Assembly: GCF_000260135.1 (NCBI RefSeq)
Contig: NZ_JH651384.1
Span: forward strand, 3,518,693 to 3,582,692
Origin: Thiothrix nivea DSM 5205
GTDB taxonomy: Bacteria; Pseudomonadota; Gammaproteobacteria; Thiotrichales; Thiotrichaceae
DNA length: 64,000 nucleotides
Direction: 5' to 3'
This document shows, piece by piece, positions 1-9,657 of the stretch; positions within the stretch are counted from its first letter, which is position 1, and each line of letters begins with the position of its first letter. A program made the position numbers and the translations under genes. Under the pieces are notes generated by a model that ran no database searches, was not told the origin of the DNA, and saw only the letters and a list, made by a program, of their open reading frames with translations.

Positions 1-1120
<1,120 letters not shown>

Positions 1121-1285
1121 ATAACCCGAAGCGGTCTGCTTTGGGGTCTGTAGTAGAACAGTATTAAAGTCCACAAAAGCGGAGTCAGCAAGAAGGCTGA
1201 CGACGAAAGACACTTGCCTGAATGCTTTTCCGAATTGGGTGGTGGAGACCACAGTAGTGTATTCTCCACCGATACCCAGCCAGTT

Positions 1286-1404
1286 TGCCTGGTGTCCATA
1301 GAGCACTGGAACCACCTGATCCCATCCCGAACTCAGAAGTGAAACGGTGCATCGCCGATGGTAGTGTGGGGCCTCCCCATGTGAGAGTAGGTCAACGCCA
1401 GGCG
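1286..1404 (+). rRNA. 5S ribosomal RNA
   Basis: The roughly 119-base segment begins 'tgcctggtgtcc' and ends in the complementary 'cgccaggc'. It contains the conserved 'cccgaactcagaagtgaaac' loop and 'gatggtagtgtgggg', as in gammaproteobacterial 5S rRNA. It lies about 165 bases after the 23S end. The spacer between them shows no tRNA. Ends are accurate to a few bases. Confidence 0.95.
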
Positions 1405-1412
1405 CCCAAACC

Positions 1413-1453
1413 AAGCCCCGCTTGCAGTGACAATTGCAGGCGGGGCTTTTTTA
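1413..1453 (+). terminator. rRNA operon terminator
   Basis: A GC-rich hairpin, with arms aagccccgc and gcggggctt extended by ttgca/tgca, is followed directly by a run of six T. It sits just after the 5S gene and ends the rRNA operon. Confidence 0.9.
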
Positions 1454-1484
1454 TGTTTGGCGTTTGGGGGTGAAAATGCCTGCA

Positions 1485-2309
1485 TCAGCAGGCAAAGTTG
1501 GTCAGCCACTTGGATACCCGTTTCAGCGTTTGCTGGAACTGCTCATGTTTGACTGGTTTAGTCAGATAGGTTGATGCGCCAGCTATGACGCCCTGCACTT
1601 CATCCAAAGGGGATGTTTTACCGCTGAGCATGATGATTGGGGTTTTCTTCATGGTTTTGCGCGCCCGCATTTGTCGGCAGACTTCAAAACCATCAATGCC
1701 GGGCATGATGATGTCGAGAAAGATCAGGTCATATTGTTTCCAGGCTGATTTTTCCAGGGCTTCTTCGCCAGTTTCGGCAAATTCCGCCTTGATGTGGGCG
1801 TCGCGCAGCTCAATTTCCAGTTGTTTACGGATGGCTGCACTATCATCAACGACCAGCGCTGTGTAAGCATAGTCATCGGTTACAGTTTTTTCTTCTTTGG
1901 GGAGTGGGGCTTCTGGTTCTGGCGCTCGCTCTGGTTGTTGCGGGGGAGGAGCCGTATTGGTTTCCTCAGCGGTGTTTGGCAAGGGTATTTCTGCCGTCAT
2001 AGGTTTTGATTTGAGGATTTGCGTGGCATCGTCAAGGGCGCGCATTACCCGGGTGACAAGCAGCGGGCGTTGCAGGAGCAAGTCACAAGGCAGGTTGCTG
2101 TCACCAATGCGGATGCTTACGGCATGATTGCTTGGCAGTTCGATATTATCTAGGCTGATCGCAATACGGGCATTGTCTAGATCAGCTTCAATGATGTAGT
2201 TTTTGCCTTGAGTGGCGCCGAAAGTGATGACACGCTGTATGATTGCCTGATCCTTGTCTGGTAACCCAAACAAATATATGCCGATGGCTTTCTGTTGTGC
2301 TGTTGGCAT
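1485..2309 (-). CDS. Response regulator with uncharacterised N-terminal domain
   Basis: A 274-residue protein with a C-terminal receiver (REC) domain from about residue 148 to 270. It has the acidic pair VVDDS, the phosphoacceptor Asp199 in LIFLDIIMPG, and the conserved Lys in LTKPV. No DNA-binding output domain follows, so it acts through protein contact. The first ~105 residues form a separate beta-rich domain that I do not recognise, joined by a Pro/Glu-rich linker (about residues 105-145). It is the last gene of the minus-strand chemosensory operon, 18 bases after the ChpA-like kinase, and is a likely phosphoryl target of it. Domain calls are from visible motifs; the partner is inferred from gene order. 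Confidence 0.85.
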   Translation of the reverse strand: MPTAQQKAIGIYLFGLPDKDQAIIQRVITFGATQGKNYIIEADLDNARIAISLDNIELPSNHAVSIRIGDSNLPCDLLLQRPLLVTRVMRALDDATQILKSKPMTAEIPLPNTAEETNTAPPPQQPERAPEPEAPLPKEEKTVTDDYAYTALVVDDSAAIRKQLEIELRDAHIKAEFAETGEEALEKSAWKQYDLIFLDIIMPGIDGFEVCRQMRARKTMKKTPIIMLSGKTSPLDEVQGVIAGASTYLTKPVKHEQFQQTLKRVSKWLTNFAC

Positions 2310-2327
2310 TGGTTTTTCTCCATGCGG

Positions 2328-5264
2328 TCAGGCAGCCAGTTGCGTCCTGAGCCATTTGTATAGTTGTGTTTGCAGGGTTTCTTGGTTGACTGGCTTGGTC
2401 AGATAGTCGTCAATGCCTGCTTCTTGCGCCATCTGCCTGTGTTTTTGGGTGCTGCGCGATGTGACCATGATAATCGGGATGTGGCGTTTTTCAGGCCAGA
2501 TACGGATAGCTTGCGCCATTTCCAGACCGTTCATGCGCGGCATTTCCAGATCGGTTAGGATCAGTTGTATAGGCTGTTCGTGCAAATGTTGCAAGGCATT
2601 CAGGCCGTCAATGGCAGTAATGGGGTGATAGCCCATGTTCTCAAGCATCAAGCTGAGGGATTTACGGTTGCTAAGGGAATCATCAACAACCAGAATATGC
2701 GGGCGCTGTGGCGTGGTGTCATTGGCTGTTATGGTATTGCCCAAGGTGATAGTGCCATGCTCGAAATGACGCAACAGACGTAACAGATCCAGTACTGGCG
2801 CAACGCTCCCGTTGGCCAGGATGCACGCGCCACTGACGCCCTGTGTCAGGTTAAGCCAGGGCGTCAGGCTTTTGATGACAATGTCGCGTGGTGGCAGGAT
2901 TTCATCAACATGTAGGGCATAAAGCTTGTGCTCGCTTTCAACCAGTAATAGCGAATGGCCTTTGCGCAAATCCGGCTTTTCTGTCTGCCAACCGAGTAAA
3001 CGGGCCAGCTGGATGACTTCCAGCTTTTGCTCTTGATGGTGGATAAACCAGTTGTCGTTTTCCTGAATATGTTCGTGGTTCGCGGCATACAGCAGCTGAT
3101 GGATGGTGTTGCCGGGAATAGCGACCAGCTTGCCCGCAGTGCGAACCAATAAGGCGTTAGTGGCCAGCAGGGTGATTGGAACCTGGACGCGGATGCTGGT
3201 GCCCTGACCAGGAATGCTGCTGATCTGGAGTAAGCCTTGCAGGTTTTCAACTGCGGATTGGACGACATCCATGCCGACACCGCGCCCGGAAATTTCGCTC
3301 ACTTTGTCGCGGGTAGTAAAGCCGGGTTGGAGAATCAGGCGCAAAACATCTTCTTCACCAAGTGTTTGGCCTGCTGTGACTAGGCCACGCTCAATCGCCC
3401 GGGCGCGGATACGCTCGGTGTCAAGCCCTTGGCCATCATCACTCAGGGTCAGGTGGATCTGGCCGCCTTTTTGCTCAAAACGCAGCTCAATATGCCCTTC
3501 CTTGTCTTTGCCCAATGCCTTGCGTTCGTTCATCGCTTCTATGCCATGGTCGACAGCGTTGCGCAGCATGTGCAGGAGGGGCGCGGTCAGCCCTTGCAAT
3601 ATGTCAGTGTCGATTTGCAGGTTCTGGCCCTGGATGCTGATTTTGGCTGTCTTGCCAGTGCGGCGGCAGGTTTCACGCACGGTGCGTTCTACCCGCGCCA
3701 CAATGGACTGGACGGGAACCAGGCGTGTGCGCAGGATGGCTTCACTCAATTGCCGCTGCAGGCGTTGTTGCCGGTAAATCTGTTCGGAAATCTGCCGGAT
3801 TTGCTGTTGCAGGTTGTGGGTCAGCTCCCGGTTGTCAGCGACTGATTCGGTCAACAGGCTGGCGGCACTATGCAGGTCATTATAGGCTTCCATTTCCAGT
3901 TGGTCGAAACCGTCGGCATCCAGCCGTTTGGTATTGCTCGCGCTTAATGGCCGCGTTACCCGATTGGCGGATTGCTGGCCGATGGTTTCGCCTAATGTTT
4001 CCAGCATTTGCCGGATATGTTCATCCTGTTGTTGCAATTGTTTGCCAAATGCCAAGGTATGCTGGGCATGTTCAGCCACCTGGCTGGTGGAGGTGATTAG
4101 TTCTCCGGCAAGATTGAGCAGGCGCTGGACGGTTTCTATCGGTACGCTGAGGTGGGTGTTGCTGGTTGGGGGGCTGTGGCTGGTTTGCGGGGCGGGTTCG
4201 GCATTCTCGTCAGTTGCATTATCCTCTGCCAGGAAGTCTGGTGTTATAACAGGTATGGCTGGCGTGGGCTGATCTACCGTTGCTTCTGGTGTGGCAACAG
4301 GTTCTTGTTCGCCGGGTTGTTCGGTGGCAATCCGTTGTCCCCATGCGTCCATTTCCGCTAACAGAGTGGGGTATTCATCAGGTAGTGGCTTATGTTCCAG
4401 CAAGTGGTCAAACAGGGTGGCCAGGCAATCGGCAGCAGCTCCCAGGGTATCGCCCAGACCAGTGGGCAGGTGTCTGGCAATATTGAGATCCAGCAGGTCT
4501 TCCAGACGGTGGGTAAAGGAGGCAATGGCTTCAACCCCGACGACACCACTGGCGCCCTTGATCGTGTGTGCTAACCGGGAGGCGTGGCGCTTTTGCTCCG
4601 GCGTGCTGCTGCCGTTGGCAATCAAGTGGAGCAGGCGGGTGGCTTCGGTAACCTGGCCGGGCGTTTCTTGCAGGTAAGCGGCCAGCAGTTCGGGGTGGAT
4701 GTCCGCATCCCAAGCCAGGGGATTTTCTGCTGCTTGCGGTGGCGGGGTGGCTGTGGCGTAATCTGCGCCAATGTCTGCCGGTTCCTGAGCTGGCGTTTCG
4801 GCGTGGAGTGCTTCAGTGTTTGGTGTTTCTGTGTTGCTTGCGTGGGGATTCTGGCGCAGGTTGAGCAGGAGTGTTTCCAGCATGGTGGGCGCAGGCGGTT
4901 CCGGCCAGTCTTCATGCAGTAATGCGGCGGTCAGTGTGGGGAGGTGCGTCGGCTCTTCCGGTTCACGCAGGGCAATGGCAGCCAGTTCCAGCCAGGTGAA
5001 CAGTTGCCCGCCTTGCAGGAGTTCGAGGATGGCTTCCGGCAATGTTGCCTGGAAGCTGGCCAGCATCGTGTGCACCCATTCTACCGTTTGCTGCACGCCT
5101 TCCATGCCGTATATGGCGGCGGTCATGCTGAGGCGTTCGTATTCGGCAACAGCACTGGCTACTGTGGCGGTCATTTCTTCGGGGTCGTCAGCCAGTGGGT
5201 TGAGGCTGGAGAGTTGCAGTGCGACTTCTTCCAGCTCTTCGGCAAAGGCGATGGCGTCATCCAT
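2328..5264 (-). CDS. chpA: ChpA/PilL-like hybrid chemotaxis histidine kinase
   Basis: A 978-residue CheA-type kinase of the Pil-Chp class that controls type IV pilus activity. Visible in order: an N-terminal helical region, a histidine phosphotransfer domain with His233 in LAHTIKGAS, a long acidic/Pro-rich linker, a dimerisation helix pair beginning ETVQRLLNLAGELI, and a CheA ATPase domain (LRNAVDHGIE, DDGQGLD, GRGVGMDVV). A CheW-like domain and a C-terminal receiver with acceptor Asp905 (ILTDLEMPRMNG) follow. Pseudomonas ChpA is much longer and carries several Hpt domains; here only one is obvious, so this is a compact version. It starts 4 bases after the MCP stop, consistent with translational coupling. 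Confidence 0.92.
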   Translation of the reverse strand: MDDAIAFAEELEEVALQLSSLNPLADDPEEMTATVASAVAEYERLSMTAAIYGMEGVQQTVEWVHTMLASFQATLPEAILELLQGGQLFTWLELAAIALREPEEPTHLPTLTAALLHEDWPEPPAPTMLETLLLNLRQNPHASNTETPNTEALHAETPAQEPADIGADYATATPPPQAAENPLAWDADIHPELLAAYLQETPGQVTEATRLLHLIANGSSTPEQKRHASRLAHTIKGASGVVGVEAIASFTHRLEDLLDLNIARHLPTGLGDTLGAAADCLATLFDHLLEHKPLPDEYPTLLAEMDAWGQRIATEQPGEQEPVATPEATVDQPTPAIPVITPDFLAEDNATDENAEPAPQTSHSPPTSNTHLSVPIETVQRLLNLAGELITSTSQVAEHAQHTLAFGKQLQQQDEHIRQMLETLGETIGQQSANRVTRPLSASNTKRLDADGFDQLEMEAYNDLHSAASLLTESVADNRELTHNLQQQIRQISEQIYRQQRLQRQLSEAILRTRLVPVQSIVARVERTVRETCRRTGKTAKISIQGQNLQIDTDILQGLTAPLLHMLRNAVDHGIEAMNERKALGKDKEGHIELRFEQKGGQIHLTLSDDGQGLDTERIRARAIERGLVTAGQTLGEEDVLRLILQPGFTTRDKVSEISGRGVGMDVVQSAVENLQGLLQISSIPGQGTSIRVQVPITLLATNALLVRTAGKLVAIPGNTIHQLLYAANHEHIQENDNWFIHHQEQKLEVIQLARLLGWQTEKPDLRKGHSLLLVESEHKLYALHVDEILPPRDIVIKSLTPWLNLTQGVSGACILANGSVAPVLDLLRLLRHFEHGTITLGNTITANDTTPQRPHILVVDDSLSNRKSLSLMLENMGYHPITAIDGLNALQHLHEQPIQLILTDLEMPRMNGLEMAQAIRIWPEKRHIPIIMVTSRSTQKHRQMAQEAGIDDYLTKPVNQETLQTQLYKWLRTQLAA

Positions 5265-5268
5265 AAGC

Positions 5269-7098
5269 TTAGGCTTCCAGCTTGAAGACGTTGACCGATT
5301 TCACCAGGCGCTGGCCGTATTCCGCCATGTTTTGGGTCAGGCCGGTGAGGGAGAGCAGCTCTTTACCGGTGGATTGGGTGGCTTCCAGAATGCGTTCGGC
5401 GCGGGTTTGCAGGTTTTTGCTGATGGCAACCTGTTCGGCGGAGGAGGTGGCGATGCTTTCCACGGATGTAACCAGTTCGTTGGTGGCCTCCAGCGTGGCC
5501 TGCATTTGTTGGGCGGCTTCCTCTGCCAAGGTGGAGCCGTTGACAACCTGTTCGATGGTGTGTTCCATGGTGGCGATAGTGGTGTTGGCTTCTTGCTGGA
5601 TGTTGCGCACTAGGGTGGAAATCTGGTTGGTGGAATCGCGCGAGTTTTCCGCCAGCCGCTGGATTTCTTCCGCAATCATGGAGAAGCCGCGCCCTGCTTC
5701 GCCTGCGGCGGTGGCTTGCATACTGGCGTTGAGCGCCAATACGGTGGTGCGCTCAGAGAGGTTGTTGATGACGTCGATGATCTGGCTGATTTCCTGGGAA
5801 CGTTCGCCCAGCCGCTTGAGGCGTTTGCCGGTTTCCTGCACGGTGGTGCGGATACCGGACATGTTTTCCACCGTGCGGGCAACGGTTGCCTGGGCATGGC
5901 GGGTGGTGTCTGAGGTAGTGTCGGCAACCCGGTTGGCTTGTTGGGCGGACTGGGCAATAGTATCCAGCCGTTGCAGGATGGTGTCGAGCTGGGTGGCGGT
6001 TTCTTCGGCTTCGCTTTGCTCCAGCTGGGCGAGTTTGTTTACCTCCAAGGCGTAATGGTTAACATCCTGGGAGGTTTGCTCAACTGAAGTGGCGACTTCA
6101 CGTACCTGTTTGAGTACGTCAGTGGTGTCTTCCGCCAACTGGTTGATGGCGTCTGCCAATGGGCCGGTAGCATCTTCGGTCACTTTGGCACGCACGGTCA
6201 GGTTGCGCTCGCTGAGGTCGAAAACGGCATCCAGCAAAGCACCAACCGATTGGTTGAGTTGTTGGTGATCGTGCTCAATTTTGGCTTCAGTCGTGATACG
6301 GTGTTCCACCATGCCATCGAAATTTTGCCCAAGTTCGGCTAGTTCATTTTTGCCTGTCAGCCCTACCCGAGCCTTGAGATCCCCATCGGAAATTCTGCGC
6401 ATGGTGGACATGAGTTTGTTGATGGAGTCTGCGATGGATTTGTAGATGATGTACCCCAGTATCGCGCTGGCTAACGTACCTGCCAGTATCAATGCAACAC
6501 TGATGGTCAGGAAGGATGAAACGCTTTTCTGTGCTGTAAGGAAGGCTTCTTCAGATTGTTTGATGTCACGTTCCACTTCCTTGTGGATAGTGTCACGTAG
6601 CGGCTTGGTGTCGGCTGCCAAGTCGTTTTGCAGATAGAGTTCCAGTTTGTTGCGGTCTTCTGTTTTGAGCAGTGCCGTGCCTCGTCCAATCGCTTCCAGC
6701 AACTTATCGACTTCAGCGAAGGCGGCGACTGTTTGTGGGTCACGGGCTTGAGATGTTTTGGCTTCTTTATAAGTAGGTAGAATGCTGCTGCTGATGTCGG
6801 CGGTCAGTTGGTTTAGTGTTTTCCGCCCATCTTCCCAGGTACGGCTGCCGATCTGTATTTCGTGCAGGAGTACGACATAATCACGCTGCATTCGCCGGAT
6901 AATCTTGTTGCCTTTGTCGATGGCGACAACGCGGTTGTTGATGCCTTCCAGCGCGACCCTGTTTTGATTCAATGCGACGACGGCAAAAGCCCCAGTGATG
7001 AACAGGATGGCCAATGGTATGAGGATGAGCATATAAATGCGGCGCGCAACCGTCAGGTTACTTAGAAATGGGGCTCGTGGTGTTGCGGGGGTAGCCAT
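5269..7098 (-). CDS. pilJ: PilJ-like methyl-accepting chemotaxis protein
   Basis: A 609-residue inner-membrane chemoreceptor. A short cytoplasmic N-terminus leads to one transmembrane helix (about residues 19-42), a periplasmic helical domain of ~150 residues, and a second helix (about 198-220). A HAMP segment (SINKLMSTMRRISDGDLKAR) and a long signalling coiled coil follow. The signalling tip reads NNLSERTTVLALNASMQA then GEAGRGFSMIAEEIQRLAEN, which is PilJ-type rather than the classical Tar/Tsr tip. It sits between an orphan ligand-binding protein gene and the ChpA-like kinase and probably signals to that kinase. No methyltransferase or methylesterase gene (CheR/CheB) lies in this operon. 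Confidence 0.92.
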   Translation of the reverse strand: MATPATPRAPFLSNLTVARRIYMLILIPLAILFITGAFAVVALNQNRVALEGINNRVVAIDKGNKIIRRMQRDYVVLLHEIQIGSRTWEDGRKTLNQLTADISSSILPTYKEAKTSQARDPQTVAAFAEVDKLLEAIGRGTALLKTEDRNKLELYLQNDLAADTKPLRDTIHKEVERDIKQSEEAFLTAQKSVSSFLTISVALILAGTLASAILGYIIYKSIADSINKLMSTMRRISDGDLKARVGLTGKNELAELGQNFDGMVEHRITTEAKIEHDHQQLNQSVGALLDAVFDLSERNLTVRAKVTEDATGPLADAINQLAEDTTDVLKQVREVATSVEQTSQDVNHYALEVNKLAQLEQSEAEETATQLDTILQRLDTIAQSAQQANRVADTTSDTTRHAQATVARTVENMSGIRTTVQETGKRLKRLGERSQEISQIIDVINNLSERTTVLALNASMQATAAGEAGRGFSMIAEEIQRLAENSRDSTNQISTLVRNIQQEANTTIATMEHTIEQVVNGSTLAEEAAQQMQATLEATNELVTSVESIATSSAEQVAISKNLQTRAERILEATQSTGKELLSLTGLTQNMAEYGQRLVKSVNVFKLEA

Positions 7099-7114
7099 AA
7101 AGTGTTTCCCTTGG

Positions 7115-8374
7115 TTAGTCCGTTGTCTTTTGTTTTGGGTTGAGCCAGCGTTGCCAACTGGAATCCTGCATGGCCTGCCATTTGGTGTCTGACAGGCTTG
7201 TCAGGACAACCAGGTCAGAACCCTGGTTGTCCTTGCTGAAATCCATATTCAATCCATCAAGGTTGAATTGTTGCCCCTTGAAGGTAGCCAGCAGGTTCCT
7301 GCGGGTGATGTCTTGCTCGGTGGTTTCCAGTTGCTGCAAACCGTGCACTATCAGTTTGCCTACGATATAGCCTTCTTGTGAAACATAACCATAGTTTTTG
7401 CCTAGCGCGGAGCGTGCCTCTTGTACGATTGGCAAGTCACTGTCTGACAATGGGACAACCTGGGTCATGATTACCTGGTCGTGGATATTGAACTTGTTCA
7501 GGACTTTTTGGAAATCATCTGCCCCAGTGAACGATACCGCGCTAAATATCCATGGCTCGGCTTTGCTGGAAGCATAGGCAATAAACCGGGCGATAGCTTC
7601 GTAAGTGCCGACGGTGACCACCAGTTTGCAAGCTACGCCGCTGCGTTGTTCCCAGGCTTTCAGGGAGTCGTAGCCATCACGGGCAATGAACGTGTTGCGG
7701 GTATAAGTGCCGACTGGCCCTATGTTGTTGCGGGCTGGCTCTGCCTCGTTGGCCTCAATGATCTTATCCAGCAGGGTTAGGGTATTTGCCATGTCATCAT
7801 GGTTTTTCAAGGCTTCACGAATGCCGCTGACCCCCGCCATGCCGTAGGCGTCATTTTGCACATAAGCACAGACTTCAGTGGGGTTGATGCCATGTTTTAA
7901 TGCCGCATCAATGACGGCCTTGGTTTCTTGCACATAACTTGCGCGGAAGTTGATAATGTCGCCTTGGCCAGGGCGCAACAGCCCGGCTCCCGTAAAAAAA
8001 CCGACTGCCGGTATTTTTTGTTCAGCCAGTAAAGGCAGGACTGCGGCGGCAGTAGGTGTGCCGACATTGCCTGCGAACAGGAAAACCTTGTCGGCGGCCA
8101 GCTTTTGCGTTGCATCCAGAGCTTTTTCCGGGGTGTAGGAGTCATTCAGAACCTGGAAACGTAATTTGCGCCCTGCAACAGTCTGGTTTTGCAGGGCGGC
8201 TTCTATCCCTGCCTTCATGCCTTGCCCCAAACCGCTGGAGCGGCCTTCCAGATCCATTACGCCACCGATGATGATTTCCGAGCTGGTCACGCCATCTTCC
8301 GCGTAGCTGGTAGCAGTGCACAATAAGGCAAACAGCCCGACGGCCAAGAGTCGGTAACGGTTATAATTTTTCAT
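7115..8374 (-). CDS. Orphan ABC-type periplasmic binding protein (branched-chain amino acid/urea family)
   Basis: A 419-residue secreted protein of the Peripla_BP_6 type. It has a signal peptide (MKNYNRYRLLAVGLFALL, cleavage near SYA-EDG), then the family opening SSEIIIGGVMDLEGRSSGLG and the core AADKVFLFAGNVGTPTAAAVLPLL. An ATG 15 bases further upstream exists, but the Shine-Dalgarno gggagg lies between the two and fits the inner start. No permease or ATPase genes are nearby; its neighbours are CheW-like and MCP genes. It therefore more likely presents a ligand to the chemoreceptor than feeds a transporter. The ligand is unknown; amino acids, amides or urea are typical for the family. Confidence 0.85.
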   Translation of the reverse strand: MKNYNRYRLLAVGLFALLCTATSYAEDGVTSSEIIIGGVMDLEGRSSGLGQGMKAGIEAALQNQTVAGRKLRFQVLNDSYTPEKALDATQKLAADKVFLFAGNVGTPTAAAVLPLLAEQKIPAVGFFTGAGLLRPGQGDIINFRASYVQETKAVIDAALKHGINPTEVCAYVQNDAYGMAGVSGIREALKNHDDMANTLTLLDKIIEANEAEPARNNIGPVGTYTRNTFIARDGYDSLKAWEQRSGVACKLVVTVGTYEAIARFIAYASSKAEPWIFSAVSFTGADDFQKVLNKFNIHDQVIMTQVVPLSDSDLPIVQEARSALGKNYGYVSQEGYIVGKLIVHGLQQLETTEQDITRRNLLATFKGQQFNLDGLNMDFSKDNQGSDLVVLTSLSDTKWQAMQDSSWQRWLNPKQKTTD

Positions 8375-8397
8375 GTATCCTCCCTGCATTGTGTTGT

Positions 8398-8871
8398 TTA
8401 GTTGGGATGTTTGTGCTGCTGTATTTGCCTCAACAATTTGCCATGGTCGGCTTTCAGCAGGGTCTGGCCACGGTGGTGCAGCGTATATGGAATCCAGCCA
8501 GGCAACGTAGCATCCTTGTGCTCTGTCAGGTCTTCCGCAGAAAGTTTCAGGTGGTTTGGGTAACCATCACAGGTCAACACGACGGGCGGAAAATGTGGAT
8601 GCTGGAATAATAATAGCTGGCTAATGCCGGGCTTGGGGTTTCCCAGCACAACCTTGTGCATGTCGACAACCGGGTAAAGGTCGCCGCGCAAACTGACAAG
8701 GCCAGCACACCAAGCGGGCGCGAACGGAACCGGGTAGACAGCGGTGTCAGTCAGGATTTCAGCCAGTACCCCAGTTTCCATTAGGATCAGGTTGGGGCCT
8801 ATGCGGTAACAGAAGCGGCTGCTGGCTAGGTCAGCCGTTGTCGGTGTCGTTTTTTGTTGTGTGCCTCCCAC
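8398..8871 (-). CDS. CheW-like coupling protein (PilI-type)
   Basis: A 157-residue single-domain CheW-like protein. The fold signature appears as a first strand YRIGPNLILMETG, then PFAPAWCAGLVSLRGDLYPVVDM, the usual CheW core around the conserved G-hydrophobic-RG-hydrophobic-PV segment. It would bridge the PilJ-like receptor and the ChpA-like kinase at the inner membrane. It lies upstream of the binding-protein gene in the same minus-strand operon, which matches the pilI position before pilJ. The C-terminal part is His/Pro-rich and less typical. Confidence 0.8.
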   Translation of the reverse strand: MGGTQQKTTPTTADLASSRFCYRIGPNLILMETGVLAEILTDTAVYPVPFAPAWCAGLVSLRGDLYPVVDMHKVVLGNPKPGISQLLLFQHPHFPPVVLTCDGYPNHLKLSAEDLTEHKDATLPGWIPYTLHHRGQTLLKADHGKLLRQIQQHKHPN

Positions 8872-8935
8872 GCGGGTCTCCCTTGCCAGAATAAGGAATT
8901 TTTTCTAATGGTTTTTATCGTGCCTGATTGTACGC

Positions 8936-9304
8936 TTAAAGGGCAGCGATTTCCCGCAGCACATCCTCATCCTTGTAAGGTTTCACGATATAGGCATTCG
9001 CGCCAAGTTTCTGCGCCCATTGTTTGTCAACCGGGTTGGATTTACTGGAAATCATGATGACCGGTATGGCCTGGGTGGCCGGGTTGCGCTTCAAGGCACG
9101 GCAAGCTTGGTAACCATCGCCATCTTCCATGATGATGTCCAGCATGATCAGGTCAGGCAACTGGCTTTCCGCGAGGGACTTGGCTTCATTGCCGGATTGG
9201 GTGGGCACTACCTGGTAACCTGCTGTTTCCAGAATACGTGTCAGGTTGACACGCTCGGTTGCGGAATCATCGGCAATCAGGATTTTGCGTATTGCAGTCG
9301 ACAT
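8936..9304 (-). CDS. pilH: PilH-like single-domain response regulator
   Basis: A 122-residue stand-alone receiver domain and the first gene of the chemosensory operon. It has ADDS at the acidic pocket, acceptor Asp56 in LIMLDIIMEDGDG, the Ser of VIMISSK and Lys in IVKPYKDED. The spacing resembles PilH/CheY-type regulators of the Pil-Chp system. The usual MPGxxG after the acceptor Asp is MEDGDG here, a mild departure. Choosing PilH over PilG rests on overall resemblance (the DKQWAQKLGA segment) and is not certain. Confidence 0.75.
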   Translation of the reverse strand: MSTAIRKILIADDSATERVNLTRILETAGYQVVPTQSGNEAKSLAESQLPDLIMLDIIMEDGDGYQACRALKRNPATQAIPVIMISSKSNPVDKQWAQKLGANAYIVKPYKDEDVLREIAAL

Positions 9305-9469
9305 GTTGTTCCTTTGGGAGTGAAGCGGCGGTAGCTGCTTGCAGTAAGTTTATTGTTTGTTTGGGGTTTTGCAAAAAATAACCGTCATCCACGTCTATAG
9401 TCAAATAGATTCTGTTGGGCAAACGGATTTCTGCAAACTGGTGGAAGATCATGGATAAATTGGCAAAGC

Positions 9470-9498
9470 TTGTCGACACCCGGCAATTCCGTCATAAT
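9470..9498 (+). promoter_or_regulatory. Candidate sigma-70 promoter for 4.5S RNA
   Basis: TTGTCG and CATAAT are separated by 17 bases and end 18 bases before the mature 4.5S RNA. This fits transcription of a short precursor that is then trimmed at the 5' end. Confidence 0.5.
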
Positions 9499-9516
9499 CG
9501 CCCGTTCATTCGCAAT

Positions 9517-9631
9517 GGTGGCCTGCGTTGGTCCTCCCGCGACGATAGGTGGTGAACCCCGTCAGGCCCGGAAGGGAGCAGCGGTAACTGCTGATTCGGG
9601 TGCCGGGATGTGGCTGGCGCAGGCTGCCACC
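9517..9631 (+). ncRNA. ffs: Signal recognition particle RNA (4.5S)
   Basis: This ~115-base RNA carries the universally conserved SRP apical domain: 'gtcaggcccggaagggagca' followed by 'gtgccgggatgtggctgg'. The 5' and 3' ends (ggtggcctgcg and caggctgccacc) pair to close the long hairpin. It lies directly before dnaX, a frequent gammaproteobacterial arrangement. It binds Ffh and targets membrane proteins to SecYEG. Confidence 0.95.
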
Positions 9632-9657
9632 CACTCAATAATGTCTATAATCACCCC

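Noticed and set aside
1121-1285. Possible tRNA in the 23S-5S spacer
   Set aside because: No cloverleaf or T-loop sequence is visible.
9267-9479. Open frame of 70 codons on the minus strand before the PilH-like gene
   Set aside because: It overlaps the start of the PilH-like gene in another frame, has no good ribosome site, and shows no familiar motif.
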